The notes under the pieces are model-generated. The model did no database searches. It saw only the letters and a list, made by a program, of their open reading frames with translations, and was not told the DNA's origin. DNA of 64,000 bases. Source: Devosia sp. (GTDB lineage: Bacteria; Pseudomonadota; Alphaproteobacteria; Rhizobiales; Devosiaceae). Shown one piece after another: positions 36,648-43,759 of the stretch. A program made the translations under genes and the position numbers. How positions within the stretch are numbered: the first letter of the stretch is position 1; every line of letters begins with the position of its first letter. The DNA lies in the NCBI RefSeq assembly GCF_014860165.1, contig NZ_JACZKG010000063.1, forward strand, positions 1 to 64,000, in the 5' to 3' direction.

Positions 36648-36895
36648 GGGCGCCCCTGCATATGGGCTGGGCAGCGCCACCGCACGTCGAGAGGCGCTGC
36701 AGGGTCATCGTGGACTGCCTCGACGCCTTCCACCGCCTGGCAGACCTCGCAGGGCAGTTTCTCCAGCCTGCCATCGCGCAAGGCGACTGCAACGGCCTGT
36801 ATGGCGCGGGCGCGGTCCAGGTCGCGTGGGCGTCTATCGTTGATTGGCGGCAGCAGGGTGCGCCACCGCCGGCGGCGAGCATGGCTACTCCTCAT
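36644..36895 (-). CDS. Small zinc-ribbon-like element protein
   Basis: 83 residues from the ATG at 36895. An Arg-rich N-terminus (SSHARRRRWRTLLPP) is followed by LPCEVCQAVEGVEAVHDDPAAPLD split by two Cys and an HDD, then VRWRCPAHM. This C-x2-C ... H ... C-x2-H pattern is common in small prophage proteins that resemble HNH or zinc ribbons. Catalytic residues of an HNH nuclease are not all evident. It overlaps both neighbours, so it is part of a coupled chain. Confidence 0.6.
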   Translation of the reverse strand: MRSSHARRRRWRTLLPPINDRRPRDLDRARAIQAVAVALRDGRLEKLPCEVCQAVEGVEAVHDDPAAPLDVRWRCPAHMQGRP

Positions 36896-37010
36896 GCTGC
36901 AGGCCCTCCAGATAGACGGCGACGGCTGCCATGTGCCGTTCCCGGCATTCACCGTGCCAGCGGGCCAACGCCAGCCGCACCAGCGCTATATGCGAGCGGA
37001 TCCACCTCAT
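36885..37010 (-). CDS. 41-residue coupled small protein
   Basis: 41 residues starting MRWIRSHIALVRLALARWHG, basic and amphipathic, ending EGLQHEE. Its ATG overlaps the stop of the upstream HTH gene (ATGA), and its stop overlaps the start of the downstream zinc-ribbon gene by 11 bases. Only the overlaps argue for a real gene. Function is unknown. Confidence 0.45.
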   Translation of the reverse strand: MRWIRSHIALVRLALARWHGECRERHMAAVAVYLEGLQHEE

Positions 37011-37249
37011 GGCCTGGCCTCCCGCGCGCCAGTGTTTGGGACAGGGCCGGAAAGGCGAGCTTCTGCCCACCTGTCCAGTTCGGTGCGATCGTAGAGCGGT
37101 ATCCGGCCGCAATAGCGCATGGCCGGGCCGCCGCCGACGCTGGCGAGCTTTGCCAGGGTGGCTTTGGCGACCGTGAGGCCGTGGCGCTCCAGCAGGTAGT
37201 CGGGCACCTCGGCACGTCGCAGGCGGGGCTTGCTAAGCTGCATGGTCAT
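37007..37249 (-). CDS. AlpA/excisionase-like helix-turn-helix protein
   Basis: 80 residues from the ATG at 37249, which has GGAGGG 8 bases upstream. The pattern RRAEVPDYLLERHGLTVAKA, then PLYDRTELDRWAEARL, is that of MerR/Xis-like HTH proteins of prophages and islands, in which the wing ends in xYxxxDLxxWxxxR. It could act as an excisionase or as an activator like AlpA of phage satellites. It overlaps genes on both sides. Confidence 0.7.
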   Translation of the reverse strand: MTMQLSKPRLRRAEVPDYLLERHGLTVAKATLAKLASVGGGPAMRYCGRIPLYDRTELDRWAEARLSGPVPNTGAREARP

Positions 37250-37433
37250 TTGCGCAGCCCTCCCTATCGTCACCGATCCAGAACCAGCGCCCTGCGGCGT
37301 CTGTCGCTATGCTGGGGTCAAGGCTTGGCTCGGTGGTGCCATCGTCTTCGTCGTCACAGTCGCCGTCGATCTCGTCGAGCAGGGTGATGGCGTCTTCGAT
37401 CATCGCCTCGAGGCGCGCGCGAAGGGTCATCAT
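37233..37433 (-). CDS. Small acidic element protein
   Basis: 66 residues: a helical N-terminus (RARLEAMIEDAITLLDEIDG), a strongly acidic run (DCDDEDDG), and a short C-terminus with WFWIGDD. Start and stop overlap the neighbouring genes (ATGA at the start). Acidic small phage proteins are sometimes DNA mimics or inhibitors, but nothing here proves that. Confidence 0.6.
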   Translation of the reverse strand: MMTLRARLEAMIEDAITLLDEIDGDCDDEDDGTTEPSLDPSIATDAAGRWFWIGDDREGCANDHAA

Positions 37434-37915
37434 GAAACCCTCCGCACGATGGTTGGCAGGTAGCGTTCCGGGCAGAAGAAGTCCGAAGGTTCGTGCGCCC
37501 CCTTGAAGCCGGTGGAGACGCGGAACCAGCGTTCCCCGTTGTTGTCGTCATAGCGGGGCTCGCGGGTCAGCCAATAGACCGGGCGCCTGCTTCCGTTCTC
37601 GACCTCATAGCGGCCATCACCAGACCACAGGACCGGCTTTGGCTTCACTCGCGGAATCGGAATGTCCCCGTGGCCGACCATGATCCAGTCATCCACATCG
37701 TCATAGATGGCCTCGTAGGCGGCTTTGAACTCGGCGATAGCCTGGTCCAATCGCTCACGTGGCGTCAGGATCGGCCCAGCCTCGCCAGGCTGGATTGCCG
37801 CGATTGCTGGGACTGCGAGGGCCGCCGAAGCCGTTGCGGTGCCGAGGCCGGCCAGAAGGGCGCGGCGGGACATTGCGCCAATGGGCAAGCCGGTGCTATT
37901 CTCATGGTTGAGCAT
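37430..37915 (-). CDS. Hypothetical protein with a Tat-like signal
   Basis: 161 residues from the ATG at 37915, with AAAGGA about 8 bases upstream. MSRRALLAGLGTATASAALA followed by VPAIAA looks like a signal peptide; the RR is Tat-like, although the full SRRxFLK consensus is only partly met. The mature part is aromatic-rich (DDVDDWIMVGHGDIP, YWLTREPRYDDNNGERWFRV). Not recognised; an exported protein in the regulatory chain of a phage element is unusual. Confidence 0.65.
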   Translation of the reverse strand: MLNHENSTGLPIGAMSRRALLAGLGTATASAALAVPAIAAIQPGEAGPILTPRERLDQAIAEFKAAYEAIYDDVDDWIMVGHGDIPIPRVKPKPVLWSGDGRYEVENGSRRPVYWLTREPRYDDNNGERWFRVSTGFKGAHEPSDFFCPERYLPTIVRRVS

Positions 37916-37928
37916 TTGACTTGATCCT

Positions 37929-38141
37929 TTAACGGGGGTTGGTTTCGTGTTCCTGGCCCGGCAGCGCTCCAACGCTGGCTGGGCCATTCTCATTTTCGGC
38001 CGCCAGGGCGCGGTCGAGATGATGGACGATCTCCGAATTCATCGAACGTCGATTGGTCTCCGCGCTCTGGCGGATCCGCTCTCGCATGCCCGGAGGCATA
38101 CGGAGGGGGTACTGGTCTGCCTGTCGACTGACGCCTGACAA
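37929..38141 (-). CDS. Arc-type ribbon-helix-helix DNA-binding protein
   Basis: 70 residues from the TTG at 38141, which has AAGGAG 7 bases upstream. An in-frame ATG at 38171 falls inside an operator and lacks a ribosome site. The sequence DQYPLRMPPGMRERIRQSAE then NRRSMNSEIVHHLDRAL closely parallels P22 Arc (FNLRWPREVLDLVRKVAEENGRSVNSEI). It should dimerise and bind DNA through the N-terminal beta-strand. It is divergent from a tandem-Arc gene across three palindromes, so it is probably the autoregulated repressor of the element. Confidence 0.82.
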   Translation of the reverse strand: MSGVSRQADQYPLRMPPGMRERIRQSAETNRRSMNSEIVHHLDRALAAENENGPASVGALPGQEHETNPR

Positions 38142-38158
38142 AAGCAATCTCCTTTGTG

Positions 38159-38224
38159 ATATGCTAAGCATATTACTAGGCTAAGCATATCATTGCGTCA
38201 ACCTCGATCATATGCTGAGCATAT
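38159..38224. promoter_or_regulatory. Triple palindromic operator between divergent Arc-type genes
   Basis: ATATGCTAAGCATAT at 38159-38173, CTAGGCTAAGCATAT at 38176-38190 and ATATGCTGAGCATAT at 38210-38224. Sites 1 and 3 are perfect palindromes around a central base; site 2 has two mismatches. Centres are 17 and 34 bases apart. They occupy the short gap between the two regulators, as expected for a cooperative repressor. Confidence 0.75.
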
Positions 38225-38246
38225 CATGACGGTATTGGAGGTTGAG

Positions 38247-38846
38247 ATGGCGCGGGTGCCTAGTCGCGGGACGGATCAGTTTGTCCTGCGATTTCCTGAA
38301 GGAATGCGGGAGGGTCTCAAGGAAGCGGCTGAGAAAAATGGCCGGTCCATGAACGCTGAAATATTGACCAGATTGGAGGAATACGAAGGCCTCAACCTGC
38401 GCGACGGTGAGACACTGGCGGCCTTCGTGGGTCGGCTGCAGGATGATCTCGACAACGCGCGGCATGCAAACACGGTTTTGAGGGATCAGGTGCCGGACTT
38501 TCCGCCCGGTCTGATGGAGCGCATCAATCGCGCTGCGGTTGAGCACCGGCGCTCGAGGGCGGAGGAGATCGTGCAGGCACTTGAAGCCGCATTTCCTCTC
38601 CCCCCGACACCTCAAGCCGATGCCTTTATTTCGTACTGGGACCGATTTCTGGGCGAGGAGGGCAGCAATGCGGACGCGAAGACTGGGCCAGACGCAAAGA
38701 TCATAGCTAACATGCGGAAGATGGTAGAATTCGTCCGGGCAGAGTCCGAAGCCGGTCGTGGTGAGGGTGCGATAGATAGGTTTTGGACCCTTCATTACCG
38801 CAACGAAGCTGGCGATCTCGTGCCAAGATCGGCGAGTAAGTCATGA
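38247..38846 (+). CDS. Tandem-Arc regulator with unknown C-terminal domain
   Basis: 199 residues from the ATG at 38247, with GGAGG 6 bases upstream. Two Arc-like ribbon-helix-helix units are visible. The first, residues 11-46, reads QFVLRFPEGMREGLKEAAEK-NGRSMNAEILTRLEEY. The second, residues 83-116, reads PDFPPGLMERINRAAVEH-RRSRAEEIVQALEAAF. A coiled-coil-like spacer (LQDDLDNARHANTVLRD) lies between them. About 80 further residues (SYWDRFLGEEGSN, FWTLHYRNEAGD) are not recognised. The second unit lacks the clear N-terminal strand pattern, so it may dimerise rather than touch DNA. Confidence 0.75.
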   Translation: MARVPSRGTDQFVLRFPEGMREGLKEAAEKNGRSMNAEILTRLEEYEGLNLRDGETLAAFVGRLQDDLDNARHANTVLRDQVPDFPPGLMERINRAAVEHRRSRAEEIVQALEAAFPLPPTPQADAFISYWDRFLGEEGSNADAKTGPDAKIIANMRKMVEFVRAESEAGRGEGAIDRFWTLHYRNEAGDLVPRSASKS

Positions 38847-38946
38847 GCGTCGGCAAGAGGGTCGCGGGTCACCATGTAAACACTGTTCACAAAATCCCCC
38901 TCATGCGTATGCGCGCGATGGAGCCGATTCGAGGGGGATCCCAAAA

Positions 38947-38968
38947 GGGCCGGGATTCCTCCCGACCC
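38947..38968 (-). terminator. Terminator of the 31-residue peptide gene
   Basis: In minus-strand sense GGGTCGGGA-GGAA-TCCCGGCCC forms a 9-bp stem (one G-T pair) followed by TTTT. It lies 7 bp after the stop of the tiny gene on that strand. Confidence 0.65.
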
Positions 38969-38975
38969 TCCCGTT

Positions 38976-39071
38976 CTACTTTCGCTTCTTGCCGGTCACC
39001 GCACCGAACAGCCAGTATGCGGCTGAACATATGGCGATGAGGTCAGCAACAAGCTCAATGTAACCCAGCAT
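38976..39071 (-). CDS. 31-residue single-helix membrane peptide
   Basis: A small gene encoding MLGYIELVADLIAICSAAYW followed by LFGAVTGKKRK. GGAG lies 7 bases before the ATG, and an intrinsic terminator follows the stop. The peptide has one membrane-length hydrophobic segment and a basic C-terminal tail. This shape fits small regulatory membrane proteins, holin-like peptides and type I toxins; sequence alone does not separate these. It is convergent with the tandem-Arc gene. Confidence 0.6.
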   Translation of the reverse strand: MLGYIELVADLIAICSAAYWLFGAVTGKKRK

Positions 39072-39364
39072 AGAATTTCTCCTATGTTGGGTCGTCCTCG
39101 CTGTGAGCGCACGCACTCATCGCGAGCAGCCTCTTCCACCAGCCTACCTCGATGGGTAAGCAACATCCCTCATTTCTCAACGAGGGCAGTTACGTGCGAC
39201 GCATGACCACACGTGGTTTGGGGTGGTAGCCCACGAGAGAACAAAGGACGAAGGTTCAGTTCGACGACCGTTGTTCTAAAAGTCATGCACAACAAAACTC
39301 GGTCTTCAGAGACAAGTTTGCAAGTGTCGGCGCAGGCAATAGCAATTCGGCTAGGTCAGTACGT
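39072..39364. other. Non-coding stretch between small peptide gene and integrase stop
   Basis: 293 bp without a convincing gene. There is an imperfect dyad near 39095-39125 (CTCGCTGTGAG and CTCATCGCGAG). An untranslated leader or an antisense RNA for the tiny membrane peptide would lie here if one exists. I see no clear promoter. Confidence 0.35.
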
Positions 39365-40648
39365 CTAGGCTCGCCGGGGCATCGCGACCACCTTGGCGCT
39401 CTGGCCTGTCATCATCTGCTCGATCTCCCCCGCCACCTTCGACGCGGCCGCGATCAGCACCGCGTCGAGCCGGTGCGTGTATCGGCTGGTGACCGAATGG
39501 CCCTTGTGCCCGAGCATGGTGCCGATGGTGCCATCGCTGTAATTCAGATCGCCGGCCACCGACGCGAAGCTGTGTCGCAGGACATGCGCCGTCACCCCCT
39601 CCAGTTCGGCCGCCTTCGTGATGCGATCCAGCGCCGTGTCGAGCGAGCCATAGGGCCGTTCGGGGTTCCGGACGCCCCGAAGCACGTAGGCGAACCCCTT
39701 CGGCCGCTCCAACCCCCTCAGAATTGATTGCGCGGGGCTTCCGAGCGGCCTAATGGACCGCCCCGACTTAGTATCCCCGAAAACCAGCACTTCAGCGTCA
39801 AGGTCCACCTCGGACCATTGCAGGCGCACTATCTCGCCCAGGCGGCACCCTGTGAGGGCCAGAAGCCAGATCCCGGCCACTGCCTGCCACGGTTCGGCCA
39901 CCGCCCCCTCCAGCGCCTTCCCCAGCGCCCGGAATTCGTCAGGCGAGAGATGACGGTCGCGCTTCTTGTCCGCTGCGCGCTCCACACCCAGCGCCGGATT
40001 GCTTGCCAGCGCCCCTTGGCGGATTCCCCATGACAGGATGCCACCCAGCAGCCCAACCGTCCGCGCGGCCGTGCCGGCGCCGCCTGTGACCCTGGCAACG
40101 CCCCGCGGTCTCCCCGATCGTTCCTTGGTCGCTGTCTTGCCGGCGGCGACGTCGTCAACGAACTGTTGCACCTGGCGCTGCGTCAGGTCCGCGACCAGCG
40201 CCTTGCCGAGCAGCGGCTTTATGTGACGATCGATGCGCCCGCGATCGGTGGCGAGGGTGCTGGCCTTCTTTGGGGTCTTGCTGCGGCGCTTGAGCACTTT
40301 GCCGGCCTCGGCCGCCTCGATGTACTGGTCGCATAGTTCGGCAACGGTGAGGCCCAGCCGCCGCGACTTGGCTTCGCGCTTGTCCTGCAGCGGATCGGCG
40401 CCGAGCTGGGCCTTGGCGGCTTCCGTTCTGGCCTGTGCCCTGGCCTGGTCCACGGTGAGGATGGGATACCGGCCTATGGCCATGCGCCGCCGCCGGCCGG
40501 CCGCCACGTAGTCGACCACGAAAGCGATGCGCCCGCCCGGATTGACCACCGCCCCGAAGCCGGGCAATTCGCTATCCCAGACAGTGTAGGGCTTCGCCTC
40601 GGGCTGCAGCTCGTCGACCAGTTTCCGGGTCAGCTTGGCAGTCGGCAT
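39365..40648 (-). CDS. int: Tyrosine-type site-specific integrase
   Basis: 427 residues. The N-terminal DUF4102-like arm-binding domain (LPGFGAVVNPGGRIAFVV, GRYPILTVDQARAQA) is followed by a core-binding domain and a complete catalytic domain: Arg in TGCRLGEIVRL, HVLRHSFA, LGHKGHS, and nucleophile Tyr390 (TSRYTHR). It integrates and, with an excisionase, excises the element at the 3' end of tRNA-Arg. It reads inward from attR; arm-type repeats lie 18 bp upstream of its start and near attL. Confidence 0.95.
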   Translation of the reverse strand: MPTAKLTRKLVDELQPEAKPYTVWDSELPGFGAVVNPGGRIAFVVDYVAAGRRRRMAIGRYPILTVDQARAQARTEAAKAQLGADPLQDKREAKSRRLGLTVAELCDQYIEAAEAGKVLKRRSKTPKKASTLATDRGRIDRHIKPLLGKALVADLTQRQVQQFVDDVAAGKTATKERSGRPRGVARVTGGAGTAARTVGLLGGILSWGIRQGALASNPALGVERAADKKRDRHLSPDEFRALGKALEGAVAEPWQAVAGIWLLALTGCRLGEIVRLQWSEVDLDAEVLVFGDTKSGRSIRPLGSPAQSILRGLERPKGFAYVLRGVRNPERPYGSLDTALDRITKAAELEGVTAHVLRHSFASVAGDLNYSDGTIGTMLGHKGHSVTSRYTHRLDAVLIAAASKVAGEIEQMMTGQSAKVVAMPRRA

Positions 40649-40665
40649 TTTGGCCCCTCACAAAA

Positions 40666-40683
40666 AACTCACGAAATCCTCAC
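40666..40683 (+). repeat. Right arm-type integrase site
   Basis: An exact, same-orientation copy of the 18-base repeat at 30457-30474. A shorter CCTCAC repeat precedes it, so further partial sites may be clustered here between the integrase start and attR. Confidence 0.6.
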
Positions 40684-40731
40684 AATGGATTTGAATATTC
40701 TGGGCAGCACCAGCGCAAGCCGGAAAACAAC

Positions 40732-40753
40732 AAAGCCCGGAAATCCGGGCTTT
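40732..40753. terminator. Bidirectional-type hairpin inside attR
   Basis: AAAGCCCGG-AAAT-CCGGGCTTT, 9-bp stem and 4-base loop, followed by TT on the plus strand and preceded by A-rich sequence for the minus strand. It probably isolates the integrase promoter from the chromosome. Confidence 0.7.
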
Positions 40754-40801
40754 TTCCACTGCTGGATAACGGCAGGCACCCCCAGAAATCACTATGACCG
40801 C

Positions 40802-40851
40802 GCCCTCCGAAGGCAGAGGTCACAGATTCGAATTCTGTCGGATGCGCCAAT
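40802..40851 (+). repeat. attR core: duplicated 3' half of tRNA-Arg
   Basis: 49 of 50 bases match 30362-30411. The 5' half of the tRNA is missing here, so this is not a second tRNA gene. The one difference (A at 40842) would break an acceptor-stem pair, consistent with a copy released from selection. Confidence 0.92.
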
Positions 40852-41194
40852 TTTCCTATGTAATGCAAATGGTTAGGGAGGGCTGCGTCGGGTAGATCGA
40901 TGTCGCGCAATTTGCACGTACGTTTCCGCGATATCGAGCAGCAACGGATAGAATTGGGCGGCCCGGGCTTATGGCGGACGTGCTGAAAGGTCATTGGGGC
41001 GGTCGTGGGTGCGGCGTCCGGTTCGCCGCCACGGTTGACCGTCGGAGCAGGCCGGCCGGACTATGACCATGAGCCTGGTGCGTGATATGTAGGTGCCTGA
41101 CTGCGTCAGGTTCCACGGAATGCCGAACGGCCGGCCCCACCTGTGCGGCGACGCACGAGCCAGAATCGCCAACAAGAATGCCGTACGGTGCGTC
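40852..41194. other. Gap between attR and the AraC gene
   Basis: 343 bp with no convincing gene on either strand. Open frames here lack family resemblance and ribosome sites. The promoter of the AraC-type gene should be in the last 100 bases; I cannot assign boxes. Confidence 0.4.
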
Positions 41195-41977
41195 ATGGAG
41201 ATAGCTGGCATTGGCAGAGTTGTGTTCTGGGAGGGTGGCAGTCTCTGGCTGGCGCTGGTCACTGGAACAATGTCGAGGCATTCTCACCACGCCGTCCAGC
41301 TCTGCCTGCCTCTGCGGGGGACAGCTCAGTTTCAGACAGACGTGGATGGGGACTGGATAACATGCCACGGCGCGTTGATCACTCCTGATGCTCCGCATGC
41401 CTTCCGAGCGCCCGGAGAAGTTGTTGCCACCATCCTGTTTGAACCGGAATCGGCGGTGGGGCGAACGCTACTGGCGAGGTGCACCCATCCCGGCCTCAAC
41501 CTGCTGGATGCCGCCTATACCGCACCACTCGCTGCGCCGATCGCCTCGGCCTACTTTGGAGGCGCCGACGATGACGAACTGCGAGGGCTTGCGCAGCGGG
41601 CGATTGCCGCCGCCGCAGGAGTCTCATTGCGGCCAGCCTCAGTAGACCAGCGGGTTATCCGGGCCATCGCCGAAATCCGGGAGCGCATCGACGAGCCGAT
41701 CCTCCTTTCTGCGCTGGCGCGGCGGGCGGGCCTTTCGCCTGGGCGCTTTCGGCATCTGTTCGTGGCCGAGACCGGCGTGTCCCTGCGATCTTTCGTTCTA
41801 TGGGAGAGGTTGAACAGGGCGCTGTCGATCGGCTTTTCGGGCGGATCCTGGACCGAAGCCGCCCACGCGGCCAATTTTGCTGACTCCGCGCACCTGACGC
41901 GGACCTGCCGGCGCATGTTTGGTCTCGCGCCCACCTCGGCAAGGGTTGAGGAGCTGGAACGCCGCCAGCTCGCCTGA
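41195..41977 (+). CDS. AraC-family transcriptional regulator
   Basis: 260 residues from the ATG at 41195 (MEIAGIGRVVFWEGG). The N-terminal cupin-like part shows SRHSHHAVQLCLPLRG and a following GDWITCHGALITPDAPHAF. The C-terminal double HTH has LSALARRAGLSPGRFRHLF and AAHAANFADSAHLTRTCRRM, typical of AraC/XylS. It probably regulates the downstream genes, which run in the same direction; the ligand is unknown. Confidence 0.88.
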   Translation: MEIAGIGRVVFWEGGSLWLALVTGTMSRHSHHAVQLCLPLRGTAQFQTDVDGDWITCHGALITPDAPHAFRAPGEVVATILFEPESAVGRTLLARCTHPGLNLLDAAYTAPLAAPIASAYFGGADDDELRGLAQRAIAAAAGVSLRPASVDQRVIRAIAEIRERIDEPILLSALARRAGLSPGRFRHLFVAETGVSLRSFVLWERLNRALSIGFSGGSWTEAAHAANFADSAHLTRTCRRMFGLAPTSARVEELERRQLA

Positions 41978-42059
41978 TCGACGCGGGCTAGCCCTTACGT
42001 TCAATCCCGAGACCACTCGACGGTCTATTGCAGCTCCATCGTTCACGAAGGAGGCTGCC

Positions 42060-42518
42060 ATGCCCAAGTCCAGTCCTGCACCCAAATCTCCTCTCCGCCT
42101 GCTCTGGCTGTTGCCCGTTCTCCTGATCGGTGTCGGTGGTTTCAAGGTTGCTGCCATGCTGCAGCCACCGCCGTCCGATCTTGATCTGTCGCTGACGCAG
42201 GCGACTGAACAGGGCCTCTATATCGGGACACTGGAACCCAGTGCTTCGCCTATTCCGGTGGGCCAGATCCTGACATGGACAGTCGCGGTTACCCTGCCGG
42301 ATGGCCAGCCACTCGAACACGCAGACCTCTCCATCGATGGTGGCATGCCCCAGCATGGTCACGGCCTCCCCACCGAACCGCAGGTCACCGAAGACCTTGG
42401 CGGCGGGCGTTACCGGGTCGAGGGGTTGAAGTTCAACATGCCCGGTTGGTGGACGATCAAGCTCAGCGTGTCCGCAGCCGCCGGTACCGACAGCGCCACG
42501 TTCAACCTTTCACTGTGA
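42060..42518 (+). CDS. FixH/YtkA-like periplasmic protein
   Basis: 152 residues from the ATG at 42060, with GGAGG 6 bases upstream. One membrane anchor near residues 12-32 (LLWLLPVLLIGVGGFKVAAM) precedes an Ig-like beta domain with DLSIDGGMPQHGHGLPTEP. That His/Met-containing loop is typical of YtkA/FixH-like domains and may bind copper. It is 8 bp upstream of the di-heme peroxidase gene, suggesting it delivers metal or electrons to it; this is an inference. Confidence 0.75.
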   Translation: MPKSSPAPKSPLRLLWLLPVLLIGVGGFKVAAMLQPPPSDLDLSLTQATEQGLYIGTLEPSASPIPVGQILTWTVAVTLPDGQPLEHADLSIDGGMPQHGHGLPTEPQVTEDLGGGRYRVEGLKFNMPGWWTIKLSVSAAAGTDSATFNLSL

Positions 42519-42526
42519 GTTGGTCC

Positions 42527-43759
42527 ATGCGCGCTTCATTGGTTGTCGGCGGGGTCTTGGCCGCCACTGCTTTGGCAGGCTGGTCCTGGTTCACTCTATC
42601 GTCCCCCGTCTGGAGCCCGGCGGAGACAAAGCTCATTGCCTCGCTGTCACTGTCGACACTGCCGCCGCTCCCGCCTGATCCGTCGAACGCGGTCGGCGAC
42701 GACCCGGCAGCAGCGGCGCTGGGTCGTGCGCTGTTCTTCGATACGCGCCTCAGCGGCAACGGCCAAGTCGCCTGCGCGTCCTGCCACCTGCCCGACAAGC
42801 AGTTCCAGGATGGCACGCCACTCGCCAGCGGCATGGGGCAGACCAACCGTCGAACGATGCCGATTGCCGGCACCGCCTACAATCCGTGGCTGTTCTGGGA
42901 TGGCAGGCGAGACAGCCAGTGGTCACAGGCGCTTGGACCGCTTGAGAGCGCGGTTGAACACGGCACTGATCGGACGCAGGTCGCCCATGTCATCGCGGCG
43001 GCCTATGCCGTGGACTACGAGGCCGTGTTTGGCGCAGTACCCGATTTGAGCAACCTGGCGGAGCATGCCTCGCCCCTCGGCAGCGACGCCGCACGTGCGT
43101 CCTGGGCGGCTCTTTCAGAAGCCGAGCGTGATGCGATCAACCGCATCTTTGCCAATGTCGGCAAGGCGATCGCTGCATTCGAGCGCACGATATTGCCGCA
43201 GCCGACCCGCTTTGACGCCTATGCCGATGCCTTGACGGCGGGTCACGACACCACCGGTCTTCTGACGCCCACCGAGCTCGAGGGATTGCGTCTGTTTGTC
43301 GGCAAGGGAGAGTGCACCAAGTGCCACAATGGGCCGCTCCTCACCGATCAGCATTTTCACAATACCGGCGTGCCCGCTGCACCGGGGCTGCCAGCGGACT
43401 CCGGCCGCATCGACGCGATCGCGCAGGTTCTCGCAGATCCCTTCAATTGTCTCGGGATCTACAGCGATGCCGGGCCCACTGATTGCGCAGAGCTGCGCTA
43501 CATGGATCGGGAGGGCCACGATCTGGTGCGTGCCTACAAGTCGCCATCTCTGCGCGGAGTGACGGAGCGGGCGCCATTCATGCATGCTGGCCAGCTTGGA
43601 ACCCTGGCTGCCGTCGTGCGCCACTACAACGAAGCGCCGGCGGCACCGGCCGGCCACAGCGAACTCGAGCCACTGGCGATGAGTGAAGCGGAACTGGCAG
43701 CACTGGAAGCGTTTCTCGGGACGCTGAGCGAGGCCGGCAGCGAGGGGAACCAGCCATGA
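42527..43759 (+). CDS. Di-heme cytochrome c peroxidase / MauG-like protein
   Basis: 410 residues from the ATG at 42527. A signal/anchor segment (residues 5-25) precedes two c-type heme sites: CASCH at residues 83-87 and CTKCH at 263-267. LFFDTRLSGNG, NRRTMPIAGTAYN, and the C-terminal SPSLRGVTERAPFMHAGQLGT match the CcpA/MauG family. It reduces peroxides with electrons from small cytochromes or copper proteins, or oxidises a protein substrate. Its stop overlaps the next ATG (ATGA). Confidence 0.9.
   Translation: MRASLVVGGVLAATALAGWSWFTLSSPVWSPAETKLIASLSLSTLPPLPPDPSNAVGDDPAAAALGRALFFDTRLSGNGQVACASCHLPDKQFQDGTPLASGMGQTNRRTMPIAGTAYNPWLFWDGRRDSQWSQALGPLESAVEHGTDRTQVAHVIAAAYAVDYEAVFGAVPDLSNLAEHASPLGSDAARASWAALSEAERDAINRIFANVGKAIAAFERTILPQPTRFDAYADALTAGHDTTGLLTPTELEGLRLFVGKGECTKCHNGPLLTDQHFHNTGVPAAPGLPADSGRIDAIAQVLADPFNCLGIYSDAGPTDCAELRYMDREGHDLVRAYKSPSLRGVTERAPFMHAGQLGTLAAVVRHYNEAPAAPAGHSELEPLAMSEAELAALEAFLGTLSEAGSEGNQP

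Noticed and set aside
38843-39040. 65-codon plus-strand frame after the tandem-Arc gene
   Set aside because: Basic, low-complexity translation, overlapping on the other strand a better-supported small gene and its terminator.
40752-40851. Possible second tRNA-Arg
   Set aside because: Only the 3' half is present; acceptor 5' strand and D arm are absent, so this is attR.
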